Assembly: GCA_937919165.1 (NCBI GenBank)
Contig: CALFPO010000078.1
Coordinates: 1 to 17,382 of the forward strand
DNA: 17,382 nucleotides
Direction: 5' to 3'
DNA from: an uncultured Bacillota bacterium
GTDB taxonomy: Bacteria; Bacillota_I; Bacilli_A; Erysipelotrichales; Erysipelotrichaceae
Below are positions 1 through 6,516 of the stretch, one piece after another (position 1 is the stretch's first letter; each line of letters starts with the position of its first letter). The notes beneath the pieces are model-generated. The model had not been told where the DNA came from, did not search any database, and was given only the letters and a program-made list of their open reading frames with translations. The translations under genes were made by a program, and so were the position numbers.

Positions 1-345
1 CCTAAAAACTTGTCCATCGACTTTATTCTGTTTTAGGTTAACCTTGGCTAGTTCACAAGCGCGATCGTTGATATCGACCATGAAAAGGTCGATATCAGGA
101 TTAAAGCGCTTGATTATTATACCGATTGGGCCGTAGCCACATCCTAAATCGAGAAAATTGCCAGTTAATTCTTGTTTATAGGTACTTTTGATTAAAACTT
201 CACTTCCTTGATCAAGATAATCAGGGCAGAATACCCCTATATCTGTGATGAATCTGAACTCATTATTTTCAATGACATACGTAAAAATCTTACGTTCACT
301 GTTAAGTGAATTATTGTTAGTGAAATAATGGGTATTAGTTTTCAT
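1..345 (-). CDS. RsmC/YbxB-like class I SAM-dependent methyltransferase (5' part only, cut by window edge)
   Basis: The first 115 residues of a methyltransferase of the RsmC/'MTS' small-domain family, which methylates guanine in 16S rRNA using S-adenosylmethionine. Motif I of the Rossmann fold is clear (DLGCGYGPIG, residues 66-75), and an acidic residue ends the next strand (D91 in MVDIN), as expected for contacting the SAM ribose. The N-terminus (HYFTNNNSLNSERK) resembles the short 'single-domain RsmC' proteins of Firmicutes. The catalytic NPP-type motif would lie beyond the left edge. It starts 10 bases after the rplL stop, the position of ybxB in B. subtilis, so it is probably transcribed with rplJL. 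No good Shine-Dalgarno sequence precedes the ATG, so translation may depend on coupling to rplL. Family call is firm; the exact target base is inferred. Confidence 0.85.
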   Translation of the reverse strand, partial: MKTNTHYFTNNNSLNSERKIFTYVIENNEFRFITDIGVFCPDYLDQGSEVLIKSTYKQELTGNFLDLGCGYGPIGIIIKRFNPDIDLFMVDINDRACELAKVNLKQNKVDGQVFR

Positions 346-355
346 TTTTGATCAA

Positions 356-724
356 TTATTTAAGTTCTACTGAAGCACCAGCAGCCATTAATTGTTCTTT
401 AATCTTTTCAGCTTCTTCAGCAGGGTTATTCTCTTTGATTGTTGCAGGACATTTGTCAACTAAACCTTTAGCTTCAACTAAAGATGCACCTGTTAATTCT
501 TTAACTACTTTGATTACAGCAACTTTAGAGTCACCAACAGCAGTTAATACAACTGATACGTTTACTGGACCTGCAGGAGCAGCTTCAGTTGGAGCAGCAA
601 CTGCAACTGGAGCAGCGGCAGTAACACCGAACTTGTCTTCGATTGCCTTTACTAAGTCGTTCAATTCAAGAATGCTTGCTTCCTCTAAGTAAGCGAGGAT
701 ATCATCATGTGATAATTTTGCCAT
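356..724 (-). CDS. rplL: 50S ribosomal protein L7/L12
   Basis: Ribosomal stalk protein L7/L12, 122 residues, the usual length. The N-terminal dimerisation helices (MAKLSHDDIL..., about residues 1-33) are followed by an Ala/Pro-rich flexible hinge (about 35-52) and the conserved C-terminal globular domain (TAVGDSKVAVIKVVKELTG, then LVEAKGLVDKCPATIKE), which recruits translation GTPases. An in-frame upstream ATG would add eight residues, but the start at 724 is preferred: it gives the universal MAKL start and sits behind an AAGGAG Shine-Dalgarno. The gene is 24 bases downstream of rplJ, in the conserved rplJ-rplL pair, and should be controlled with it through the L10 leader upstream. It supplies the L12 dimers that bind the C-terminal helix of L10. 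Confidence 0.98.
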   Translation of the reverse strand: MAKLSHDDILAYLEEASILELNDLVKAIEDKFGVTAAAPVAVAAPTEAAPAGPVNVSVVLTAVGDSKVAVIKVVKELTGASLVEAKGLVDKCPATIKENNPAEEAEKIKEQLMAAGASVELK

Positions 725-748
725 TTTTAATTTTTCTCCTTCTTTCAA

Positions 749-1324
749 TTATTCTGCAGTTTCTGCAGGTGCAGCTTCTTCAGTCTTTGGCTCTTCAACT
801 GGCGCTGCTTCTACTGCTGGTTCTTCAGCAGGTGCTTCGCCCTTAGCGTCAGCAACAGCCTTTACGACTCTTGCAAATGAGCTAACAGGTGATTGTAGAC
901 AGCTTAGCAACATAGACAGCATACCGTCACGGTTAGGCAATAATGACAATTCTTTGATTGTGTCTTCATCAACAACCTTACCCTCAACGATACCTTTCTT
1001 GAGTACTAAAGCTTTGTGTTTCTTCGCGAACTTAGCCAGGACTCTTGCTGGAGCAGTAGCATCCTTAGAGAATGCGAAGGCATTAGGACCTTTCAGAGAA
1101 TCATTGATCTCTTCAAATCCACAGTCAGCAGCAGCTCTTTCGACCATGCTGTTCTTGTAGACTTTCAGTTCAACGTCTTCTGCTCTCAAGTTACGTCTCA
1201 ATTCGGTAACTTCAGCCACGGTAAGACCACGATACTCGCAAACGACAGTAGAGTCAGAATTCTTGATCTTGTCAGTGATTTCAGATACTACTGCTTGCTT
1301 GCTTTCTAATACAGCTTGATTCAT
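749..1324 (-). CDS. rplJ: 50S ribosomal protein L10
   Basis: L10, the base of the ribosomal stalk, which carries the L12 dimers and binds 23S rRNA. With the start at 1324 it has 191 residues, MNQAVLESKQAVVSEITDKI..., behind an AGAGGAAAT ribosome binding site; a longer reading from 1354 adds ten residues without family support. Family features include the YRGLTVAEVTELRRNLR segment, the KVYKNSMVERAA segment and the GPNAFAFSKD turn. It is slightly longer than the usual 165-175 residues because of an Ala/Glu/Pro-rich acidic tail (about the last 25 residues) that resembles the hinge of L12. It is the first gene of rplJ-rplL-(rsmC-like), behind an L10 leader with a promoter and attenuator. rplK and rplA, normally just upstream, are absent. 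Confidence 0.97.
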   Translation of the reverse strand: MNQAVLESKQAVVSEITDKIKNSDSTVVCEYRGLTVAEVTELRRNLRAEDVELKVYKNSMVERAAADCGFEEINDSLKGPNAFAFSKDATAPARVLAKFAKKHKALVLKKGIVEGKVVDEDTIKELSLLPNRDGMLSMLLSCLQSPVSSFARVVKAVADAKGEAPAEEPAVEAAPVEEPKTEEAAPAETAE

Positions 1325-1351
1325 ATTTCCTCTTTCTAACACCCATATACT

Positions 1352-1384
1352 CATAAATAAAACCTGTGCCCATAGACACAGGTT
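1352..1384 (-). terminator. Attenuator hairpin of the L10 leader
   Basis: In the minus-strand RNA, arms AACCTGTG and CACAGGTT pair (extendable to 10 pairs with a U-G and a C-G). A short U-rich run (TTTTATTTAT) follows, about 28 bases before the rplJ start codon. The loop side contains UGUCUAUGG, complementary to an earlier stretch of the same leader. This is the expected arrangement for an intrinsic terminator that controls read-through into rplJ-rplL. Confidence 0.75.
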
Positions 1385-1458
1385 AAAATCATCATCTTGT
1401 GATTCACCTCGGTAACATTATTAAGCATACGCCGTTACTGTCTATGGTATATCGATGC
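1361..1458 (-). promoter_or_regulatory. Ribosomal protein L10 leader (autoregulatory 5' UTR of rplJL)
   Basis: Between the rplJ promoter and rplJ lies a leader with the hallmarks of the Firmicutes L10 leader: CCAUAGACAGUAAC, a variable loop, then GUUACCGAGGUG, where GUAAC and GUUAC pair. The AGACAGUA...UACCGAGGU signature is the known L10(L12)4 binding region. Downstream is the terminator-like hairpin at 1352-1384. The 5' element CCAUAGACA (1447-1439) is complementary over nine bases to UGUCUAUGG (1378-1370) in that hairpin, so an antiterminator can form. By analogy with B. subtilis, excess L10-L12 complex would favour the terminator and reduce rplJL expression. Signature and pairing are visible; the mechanism is from the family. 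Confidence 0.88.
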
Positions 1459-1464
1459 TCATAT

Positions 1465-1494
1465 ATTATACCCTACAAATAACGCGTATTACAA
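1465..1494 (-). promoter_or_regulatory. Promoter of rplJ-rplL
   Basis: A perfect -10 TATAAT (1465-1470, read on the minus strand) lies 18 bases from a partial -35 TTGTAA (1489-1494). It places the transcription start around 1458, just at the 5' end of the L10 leader. Confidence 0.7.
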
Positions 1495-1514
1495 GGCTTT
1501 TTTAGGCTATTTCA

Positions 1515-1958
1515 TTATCCAACCCACACAAACAAAGTAGGCCCTTCTCCGCCAAAATCAGGATAGAAGCTCATATTGAAGAAGGTGCCAGAACCTATCG
1601 GATTCTCGCCATAATCACCAGTTATCTCCTGCAAGGTGAATTGGCCGATTCTAATGTCTGTCGTATCCATCTGCCAGTCTTCCTGCTTCTGGATGAAATC
1701 GACAGCTTCTGTCGTTAGCCAGCATTCGCCAAAATCATCAGCTGAGTATCCGATTCCATCATGGTTTTCCTTATCATCAGTAGCGGTTCTTATCATCAGT
1801 TCAGCATAGATGTTTCTCATGTTGGCCAGATCGGCTGTCTCTCTAGACTTCTCAAGCTGATTGGAAAGCACCGGAATCGCAATAGCGACCAGTACAGCAA
1901 TTATGGCAACTACGATAAGCATCTCCATCAGAGTAAATCCTTTTTCATTGTTTTTCAT
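1515..1958 (-). CDS. Type IV prepilin-like protein (orphan)
   Basis: A 147-residue protein with a class III prepilin signal: a short charged leader (MKNNEKG), then FTLMEMLIVV with Phe at +1 and Glu at +5, followed by a hydrophobic helix of about 20 residues (IVVAIIAVLVAIAIPVL). The signal would be cut after the Gly by a prepilin peptidase and the protein assembled into a pilus or pseudopilus. After the helix comes the usual amphipathic stretch (NQLEKSRETADLANMRNIYAELM) and a variable acidic globular part with one Cys. The start at 1958 is chosen because it has an AAAGGAAG ribosome binding site; an upstream in-frame ATG at 2015 falls inside the preceding terminator. No comG-like assembly genes or peptidase are nearby, so its partners must be elsewhere. 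Role in competence or adhesion cannot be told from sequence. Confidence 0.85.
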   Translation of the reverse strand: MKNNEKGFTLMEMLIVVAIIAVLVAIAIPVLSNQLEKSRETADLANMRNIYAELMIRTATDDKENHDGIGYSADDFGECWLTTEAVDFIQKQEDWQMDTTDIRIGQFTLQEITGDYGENPIGSGTFFNMSFYPDFGGEGPTLFVWVG

Positions 1959-1979
1959 GTTGTTGCTTCCTTTTCTATA

Positions 1980-1985
1980 ATTATA
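1980..1985 (-). promoter_or_regulatory. Likely -10 box of the prepilin gene
   Basis: TATAAT on the minus strand, 21 bases upstream of the prepilin ATG and immediately after the preceding operon's terminator. There is no convincing -35 hexamer at 16-18 bases, so strength or sigma factor is uncertain. Confidence 0.45.
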
Positions 1986-1991
1986 CTCTAT

Positions 1992-2025
1992 GAAAAAAGA
2001 AAGCAGGAATCTCATGGTTCCTGCT
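1992..2025 (-). terminator. Intrinsic terminator of the HD-dtd-DUF951-HAD operon
   Basis: An eight-pair stem AGCAGGAA/TTCCTGCT (2002-2025) with an eight-base loop, followed by the U-rich run TTCTTTTTTCA, nine bases after the HAD gene stop. Confidence 0.9.
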
Positions 2026-2033
2026 AATGTCGT

Positions 2034-2711
2034 TTACTTGCTGTTTTCCTTATCCAGAATATCGAACAGCTCATCAAGCCTCTGGATGCGGTAGCCATGG
2101 TAGTAGCGGGCCGGAATCTCGAAATCCGGAACGATCCAGACCGGTACCATATTGGAGTTTATCGCTCCCAATATATCGCTTGAGAATACATCTCCAACCA
2201 CCATGCATTCCTCACAGCTTACGCCCATCTTTTGAGCCATCAATTCAAAAGCTTCCTTATTTGGCTTGCCGATGCCGATATCGCCAGATACCACAATATC
2301 ATCGAAATACTCGCCTACTTCCACATGGTCAATCTTGTCATGCTGAGATTTGCTTTGGCCATTGGAGAAGATGACCATCTTGTATTTACCCTTCAGTCTA
2401 TCCAGAACATCCTTGGTTTCAGGCTTCAGCACAGCATATTTCCACATGTATTCATAGTAGAACTCGATGAACTTCTCTTCGAAGTCTTCAGGAAGATATT
2501 TGCCGTATTTGGCCACAAAAGGTGGAACACGGAACTTGCAGTTGATGGTGCCGTTGCAGTCGTCAGTCAGGAAGTCCTGCAGCACAGCCTCAAATTCAAG
2601 ATCGCTCATATCCTTGAAGTATGGCTTCAGATAGTCATCGAATACCCCATAGGCATTCATCTTTCTGTTGGATATCGTTCCATCAAAATCAAATATTATC
2701 GCTTTGATCAT
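2034..2711 (-). CDS. HAD-superfamily phosphatase (YjjG-like)
   Basis: A 225-residue haloacid dehalogenase-type hydrolase, probably a small-molecule phosphatase with a helical C1 cap. Motif I is FDFDGT, with the nucleophile D8 and acid/base D10. Motif II is the Ser in VIFSNG, motif III the Lys in GIGKPNKEAF, and motif IV the VVGDVFSSDI segment whose Asp residues bind Mg2+. The cap lies between motif I and motif II (about residues 15-95). The start at 2711 gives MIKAIIFDFDGT behind AAAGGG; an upstream ATG five codons earlier is less well placed. It overlaps the end of the DUF951 gene by 23 bases, so it is translated from the same message. Overall it resembles YjjG/PhnX-type nucleotidases; the substrate is not recognisable. 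Confidence 0.88.
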   Translation of the reverse strand: MIKAIIFDFDGTISNRKMNAYGVFDDYLKPYFKDMSDLEFEAVLQDFLTDDCNGTINCKFRVPPFVAKYGKYLPEDFEEKFIEFYYEYMWKYAVLKPETKDVLDRLKGKYKMVIFSNGQSKSQHDKIDHVEVGEYFDDIVVSGDIGIGKPNKEAFELMAQKMGVSCEECMVVGDVFSSDILGAINSNMVPVWIVPDFEIPARYYHGYRIQRLDELFDILDKENSK

Positions 2712-2904
2712 GTTCAGCCCTTTCAATCATCTTCTTGCATTTGCGTTCGAATTCTCTTCTTTCGAACATCACCACTGCTCCGCATCCTTCACACTTGATC
2801 TTGATGTCGGCACCCATTCTGATGATCTTCCAGTAATGGGATTTCTTGCAGGGATGATCCTTCTTCATCTGGACGATATCGCCCAGGTCATATGTATCTA
2901 TCAT
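2689..2904 (-). CDS. DUF951 family protein (YyzM-like small zinc-ribbon-like protein)
   Basis: A 71-residue protein of the DUF951 family, widespread in Firmicutes and without an assigned function. The family pattern is clear: YDLGDIVQMKKDHPC near the N-terminus, then WKIIRMGADIKIKCEGCG and VMFERREFERKCKK. The HPC cysteine plus the CxxC pair in CEGCG suggest metal binding, with one ligand to be supplied by another residue. In many genomes the family lies near replication or translation genes. Here its ATG overlaps the dtd stop (ATGA), and its 3' end overlaps the HAD gene, so all three are translationally coupled. Family membership is confident; function is unknown. Confidence 0.9.
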   Translation of the reverse strand: MIDTYDLGDIVQMKKDHPCKKSHYWKIIRMGADIKIKCEGCGAVVMFERREFERKCKKMIERAEHDQSDNI

Positions 2905-3347
2905 AGTTTCTCGCTATCCAGTATTATCGTTACCGGACCCTCATTAACCAAAGAGATCTTCATATCCGCTCCAAACACACCCTCCTCAACTTCAAGATTG
3001 AGGTTTCTTAGGCATTCATTGAAATAGCGGTAAAGCTCAATGGCTTTCTCTCCGCCCAAAGCATCGCTGAAGCTTGGACGATTGCCCTTCTTGCAGTCGG
3101 CATACAGAGTGAACTGGGAAATGGACAGTATCTTGCCGCCGACATCATATATCGACCTGTTGATCTTGCCTTCCTCATCCTCAAAGATGCGAAGCTTGCT
3201 GAGCTTGCCTGCCATCTTCTCTACGACATTCTTGTCGTCATCAAGGCCAAAGCCCACCAGCACCATGTAGCCATCATCGACGGCACCGGTAATCTTTCCT
3301 TCAACTGTGCAGCTTGCCTTGCTGACTCTCTGTATCACCAATCGCAT
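2901..3347 (-). CDS. dtd: D-aminoacyl-tRNA deacylase
   Basis: DTD removes D-amino acids (and glycine from tRNA-Ala) mischarged onto tRNA, using the tRNA 2'-OH rather than protein side chains. With the start at 3347 it has 148 residues, the family length, beginning MRLVIQRVSKASCTVEGK. The SISQFTLYADCKKGNRPSF motif (about 75-93) and the cross-subunit NEGPVTIILD motif with the Gly-cisPro (about 135-144) are both intact. A longer in-frame reading upstream runs into the preceding HD gene and lacks homology. Upstream of the ATG is only AGGG two bases away, and a perfect TATAAT lies a further few bases upstream, so a leaderless message is possible. The stop overlaps the DUF951 start as ATGA. Confidence 0.95.
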   Translation of the reverse strand: MRLVIQRVSKASCTVEGKITGAVDDGYMVLVGFGLDDDKNVVEKMAGKLSKLRIFEDEEGKINRSIYDVGGKILSISQFTLYADCKKGNRPSFSDALGGEKAIELYRYFNECLRNLNLEVEEGVFGADMKISLVNEGPVTIILDSEKL

Positions 3348-3353
3348 AGCCCT

Positions 3354-3359
3354 ATTATA
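3354..3359 (-). promoter_or_regulatory. Possible internal -10 box for dtd
   Basis: TATAAT on the minus strand, six bases before the dtd ATG. A transcript from it would start at or next to the ATG. No good -35 hexamer lies 17 bases upstream, so it is tentative. Confidence 0.35.
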
Positions 3360-3384
3360 CAAGAAAAGACAGTTGCCTGCCTTA

Positions 3385-3843
3385 TCATTGTAGTTCTTCC
3401 ATGATCTTCCTGAACCTGTCTTCTTCATGCCTTTTCGGTTCAATAAGAGGATTGTATAGACAATGGGAAAGCACATCGCCATCTTTCAGCACTTCATCAA
3501 ATGGCGTATCGATCTGCTGCTTATCGCTATGCAAGTATATGGCATGACTCACAAGCTCAATATCCTCATCACTGAACAATCCAAGAGACTCCATGATCTC
3601 TTTTGCCATGATAGCTCCGCCATGGGCATGCTCCTGTATGCCATCGCTTGCATAGGCATATAGGTCATGCAGAAGTCCGGCAATGGATGCAAGTTCAACA
3701 TCAAGGCCTCTTTTTGTTGCCAAGAGAGCACAGAATTCAGACACACCATAAAGATGGACATAGGCTGCCTTCCTATCCGCCTGTGATGACAGCTTCATGA
3801 TCATACTATCGACATATTCCTGTATCGCTTTTATTCTTTCCAT
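3385..3843 (-). CDS. HD-domain metal-dependent hydrolase
   Basis: A 152-residue single-domain HD-superfamily protein, predicted to be a metal-dependent phosphohydrolase. The expected ligands can be placed: H30, the H59-D60 pair in GLLHDLY, further histidines at 72/74 and 100/105 (HAIYLHSDK), and an Asp in LKDGDVLSHC (about 121-123). This resembles the small HD proteins of Firmicutes rather than RelA/SpoT or GD-GYP forms. It is the first gene of HD-dtd-DUF951-HAD, 37 bases upstream of dtd, and follows the pot operon terminator. The ribosome binding site is weak (GAAG), and a plausible -10 (TAAAAT, about 3853-3858) is nearby. The substrate, perhaps a nucleotide, cannot be read from the sequence. 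Confidence 0.8.
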   Translation of the reverse strand: MERIKAIQEYVDSMIMKLSSQADRKAAYVHLYGVSEFCALLATKRGLDVELASIAGLLHDLYAYASDGIQEHAHGGAIMAKEIMESLGLFSDEDIELVSHAIYLHSDKQQIDTPFDEVLKDGDVLSHCLYNPLIEPKRHEEDRFRKIMEELQ

Positions 3844-3861
3844 ATATACTTCATTTTATCG

Positions 3862-3897
3862 CAGTAAAGAAAAGCTGGCTGTCCAATTGGACAGCCA
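3862..3897 (-). terminator. Intrinsic terminator of the potABCD operon
   Basis: A perfect inverted repeat TGGCTGTCC/GGACAGCCA with an AATT loop (3876-3897), followed on the minus strand by GCTTTTCTTT, nine bases beyond the potD stop. Confidence 0.9.
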
Positions 3898-3906
3898 TCT
3901 TGTTCA

Positions 3907-4953
3907 TTAGTGGTTCTTTACTTTTACCCAAAGTTCTGAGATAACCTTCAAGGTCTCTGCATCGCTATGGAATACTTCATCGTTGCTTGTCTGTTCACGT
4001 GGAATGTAGGCAACGTTACCTTCGAAATCAGCGCCTTCAGCTGTGATGTCCTTAAGCACTTCAGCATTTGGTGAGCAGTATCCTACGAATACGCTATTCT
4101 CATAGGCTGGATCATAGTCGATGATGTAGTTGATGAACTTGTGGGCATTCTCGACATTCTTGGCATCCTTGTGGATTACCATTGCATCTACGAAGTAGTT
4201 TGTGCCTTCCGCTGGAGCCCAGTAGCTCATGTCTTCATTCTCGGAAATGATGTATGCGGCATCGCCTGAATACATCATGCCCATAGCCTTTTCGCCGTTT
4301 GCCAGACCGTCGATTGCCTCATCGGTAACGTAGGCTGGCTCCATGTTGTCGGCGATATCGCAAAGCCATTCATATGACTTGTTGATCTCTTCTTCGTTAT
4401 TGGTATTCATCGAATAGCCAAGAGCCTTCTCAGCCATCATGAATGCGTCACGGATTGAGTCATACATGTAGATCATGCCTTTGTACTTGGTGTTGCGCAA
4501 TACATCCCAACCCTGGCTTTCAACATCAGCAGTATCGATCAGTGTAGTGTCGTAGCAGATGCCGGCATTGCCCCAGAAATAAGGGATGGAATATTCGTTG
4601 TTAGGGTCGAAATCCATGCCAAGAACTTCAGGATAGAGCGCATCGAAATTGGTGATCTGGCTCATATCGAGCTTCTGGACCATCTTTTCGGAAATCAGCC
4701 TTTCGATCATGTAGTCGCTTGGGATGATAAGGTCATATACCGTACCGCCAAGCAGCTTGGTGTACATTGATTCGTTTGACTCAAAAGTGGTGATCGTAAC
4801 CTTGATGCCATATTCCTTTTCGAAATCCTTGATTACTTCATCAGAGATATACTCTCCAGGCAAGAAGATGTCGAGTTTTCCGTTATCAGCCTTGCTGGAA
4901 GAGCATCCGGCCAAGATAAGCAGTGAAAGTAAGATGCTAAGCAGTTTCTTCAT
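3907..4953 (-). CDS. potD: Spermidine/putrescine ABC transporter substrate-binding lipoprotein
   Basis: The extracellular polyamine-binding component, 348 residues. It begins with a lipoprotein signal peptide, MKKLLSILLSLLILAGC, with lipobox LAGC and the lipidated Cys at 17, fitting a Gram-positive surface-anchored binding protein. The mature part has the PotD pattern: LDIFLPGEYISDEVIKDFEK, then VTITTFESNESMYTKL, the YDLIIPSDYMIERL segment, and IPYFWGNAGICYDT. The acidic and aromatic residues that hold the amine groups in this family lie in these segments. The start at 4953 has a strong AAGGGGGA site; seven upstream codons are in-frame but overlap potC. The gene overlaps the potC end by 17 bases and is the last of potABCD. 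Polyamine specificity (spermidine or putrescine) is from family and context. Confidence 0.95.
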   Translation of the reverse strand: MKKLLSILLSLLILAGCSSSKADNGKLDIFLPGEYISDEVIKDFEKEYGIKVTITTFESNESMYTKLLGGTVYDLIIPSDYMIERLISEKMVQKLDMSQITNFDALYPEVLGMDFDPNNEYSIPYFWGNAGICYDTTLIDTADVESQGWDVLRNTKYKGMIYMYDSIRDAFMMAEKALGYSMNTNNEEEINKSYEWLCDIADNMEPAYVTDEAIDGLANGEKAMGMMYSGDAAYIISENEDMSYWAPAEGTNYFVDAMVIHKDAKNVENAHKFINYIIDYDPAYENSVFVGYCSPNAEVLKDITAEGADFEGNVAYIPREQTSNDEVFHSDAETLKVISELWVKVKNH

Positions 4954-5737
4954 TCTTTTTCCCCCTTTTCTCAATGATAGATGGAACGATATTTCTTAGT
5001 ATCAGCACAAGCGTGATCGCCAATACGATGATGGTCGACAGAGCATTTACGCTTGGATTGATTCGTTTGGTTGTTGAATATACGTAGGTAGAGATATTGT
5101 TGATGCCAGGTCCAGTTGTGAAGTAGGAAATCACGAAGTCATCGAATGACATTGTGAAGGCTACTAGTGCACCTGACACGATACCTTCCTTGATCTGCGG
5201 AATGATGACTTTGTATAAAGCCTGGAATGGCGTGCAGCCAAGATCCAATGCAGCCTCCGCAAGATTGTCGTCAAGCTGTCTTAGCTTAGGCATGACAGAC
5301 AGGATAACGTAAGGTATGCAGAATATGATGTGGGCCAGAAGCATGGTGCCAAAGCCCGTAGGGATGTTCAGTGTCGAGAAGAACAGCATCAGTCCGATGG
5401 CCGTAACGATGTCCGGGTTCAGCATCGGAAGATTGTTTATCTGGGTAACGACTTCCTTTACCACACGGCTGGACTTGCTCAAGCCGATGGCGACGATGGT
5501 TCCCACGATTGTCGATACGACAGTGGCGATGACGGCAATGATGGTGCTGTAGTAGATCGATTCCATCATTGGCCTGGTATTGAACATCTTCTCATACCAT
5601 GTAAGCGAGAAGCCGGTGAAGTTTGTAAGTGACTTGGACTCGTTGAACGAGAACAGGATCACATAGACAATCGGCAGATAGAAGAAGGCCATGATGAGGC
5701 CGAGATATACTTTCTGAAAAACGTTGCTCTTTTTCAT
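4937..5737 (-). CDS. potC: Spermidine/putrescine ABC transporter permease PotC
   Basis: The second inner-membrane permease subunit of the polyamine transporter, 266 residues with about six hydrophobic segments (first at about residues 10-30, last at about 232-250). The ABC-permease EAA loop, which docks on the ATPase, is at about 161-185 (EAALDLGCTPFQALYKVIIP). The N-terminal FQKVYLGLIMAFFYLPIVYVILFSF is characteristic of PotC. Its ATG overlaps the potB stop as TAATG and has an excellent AAGGAGG site, so it can be translated both by coupling and independently. The C-terminus is a short charged tail (RGKKNEETA) overlapping potD. It should pair with PotB in the membrane, with two PotA subunits on the cytoplasmic side. 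Confidence 0.96.
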   Translation of the reverse strand: MKKSNVFQKVYLGLIMAFFYLPIVYVILFSFNESKSLTNFTGFSLTWYEKMFNTRPMMESIYYSTIIAVIATVVSTIVGTIVAIGLSKSSRVVKEVVTQINNLPMLNPDIVTAIGLMLFFSTLNIPTGFGTMLLAHIIFCIPYVILSVMPKLRQLDDNLAEAALDLGCTPFQALYKVIIPQIKEGIVSGALVAFTMSFDDFVISYFTTGPGINNISTYVYSTTKRINPSVNALSTIIVLAITLVLILRNIVPSIIEKRGKKNEETA

Positions 5738-6516
5738 TATCTTGCCTCCTTGTCATAGTCGAACTTCCTTGTAAGATACATGGAGATGAGGATGACGATC
5801 GTCATGATCAGCGATACGGCTGAACCGAAGTTCCAGTCGCCGGTCGTGACGAAGTAGTTTTCGATCAGGTTTCCGACCAGGACATAGCTTCCGCCACCCA
5901 AGAGCTTCGGAATGAAGAAGCTTGATACGGCTGGAAGGAAGACCAGGGTAATGCCGCTGATGATGCCAGGCACGCTTAGCGGCAAGGTCACCTTCAGGAA
6001 GGCCAATCTGTCGTTGCAGCCAAGGTCATGGGCTGCCGAGATGAGCGATGGATCCATCTTCGAAAGCGATGTATATATCTGCAGGATCATATATGGCAAG
6101 AAGTTGTACACCATGCCGATATAGACCTTTGCTTCAGGAGATATGTCGATATTGAGGAGCAGTCCTCTCCAGGCATATGTCCTTACCAGCATATTGATAA
6201 GCTGAGGCAAGGTAACCATCAGCACCATCGTCGACTGGCTGTTCGGAGACAGCTTGGCGATGAAGTAGGCGGCTGGGTAGCCGATCAGGATACAGATGAT
6301 GGTTGTTATGAGCGCCAGCTTCAGGCTTCGAAGCAGCACTTCGATGAAGATGCTGTCAGAGAAGAATCTGACGAAATTGTTAAGTGTCACCTTGACAGTG
6401 ATCACGTCATTTCCTTCCGCGGTGAAGGCATAGAACACGATTATCAGCATTGGCACGACAATCAGCAGTCCAGCCCAGACCAGGTAAGGATAGACCAGTC
6501 TCTTGAAGCTCTTCAT
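5737..6516 (-). CDS. potB: Spermidine/putrescine ABC transporter permease PotB
   Basis: The first permease subunit, 259 residues, with about six membrane segments; the first hydrophobic stretch (YLVWAGLLIVVPMLIIVFYAF) directly follows a basic N-terminus. The EAA loop is at about 161-184 (AAHDLGCNDRLAFLKVTLPL); its first residue is changed from Glu to Ala, not unusual in this family. The LPQLINMLVRTYAWRGLL segment is typical of PotB. Its start overlaps the potA stop as TAATG, and its stop overlaps the potC start the same way. The Shine-Dalgarno is weak and distant, so translation is probably coupled to potA. Function as the PotC partner follows from the operon. Confidence 0.96.
   Translation of the reverse strand: MKSFKRLVYPYLVWAGLLIVVPMLIIVFYAFTAEGNDVITVKVTLNNFVRFFSDSIFIEVLLRSLKLALITTIICILIGYPAAYFIAKLSPNSQSTMVLMVTLPQLINMLVRTYAWRGLLLNIDISPEAKVYIGMVYNFLPYMILQIYTSLSKMDPSLISAAHDLGCNDRLAFLKVTLPLSVPGIISGITLVFLPAVSSFFIPKLLGGGSYVLVGNLIENYFVTTGDWNFGSAVSLIMTIVILISMYLTRKFDYDKEAR

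Noticed and set aside
1351..1395. A 14-codon upstream ORF (MMILTCVYGHRFYL) overlapping the rplJ attenuator, with GAGGTG ten bases upstream.
   Set aside because: The GAGGTG is part of the conserved L10-binding sequence, so its likeness to a ribosome site is probably incidental; no leader peptide is known for this leader class.
1482..1514. Repeat AGCCT-A6-GCCT after the prepilin stop as a terminator.
   Set aside because: The two copies are direct, not inverted, so no hairpin forms.
2232..2798. A 188-codon plus-strand open frame opposite the HAD gene.
   Set aside because: Antisense shadow of a gene with intact HAD motifs; no recognisable domain.
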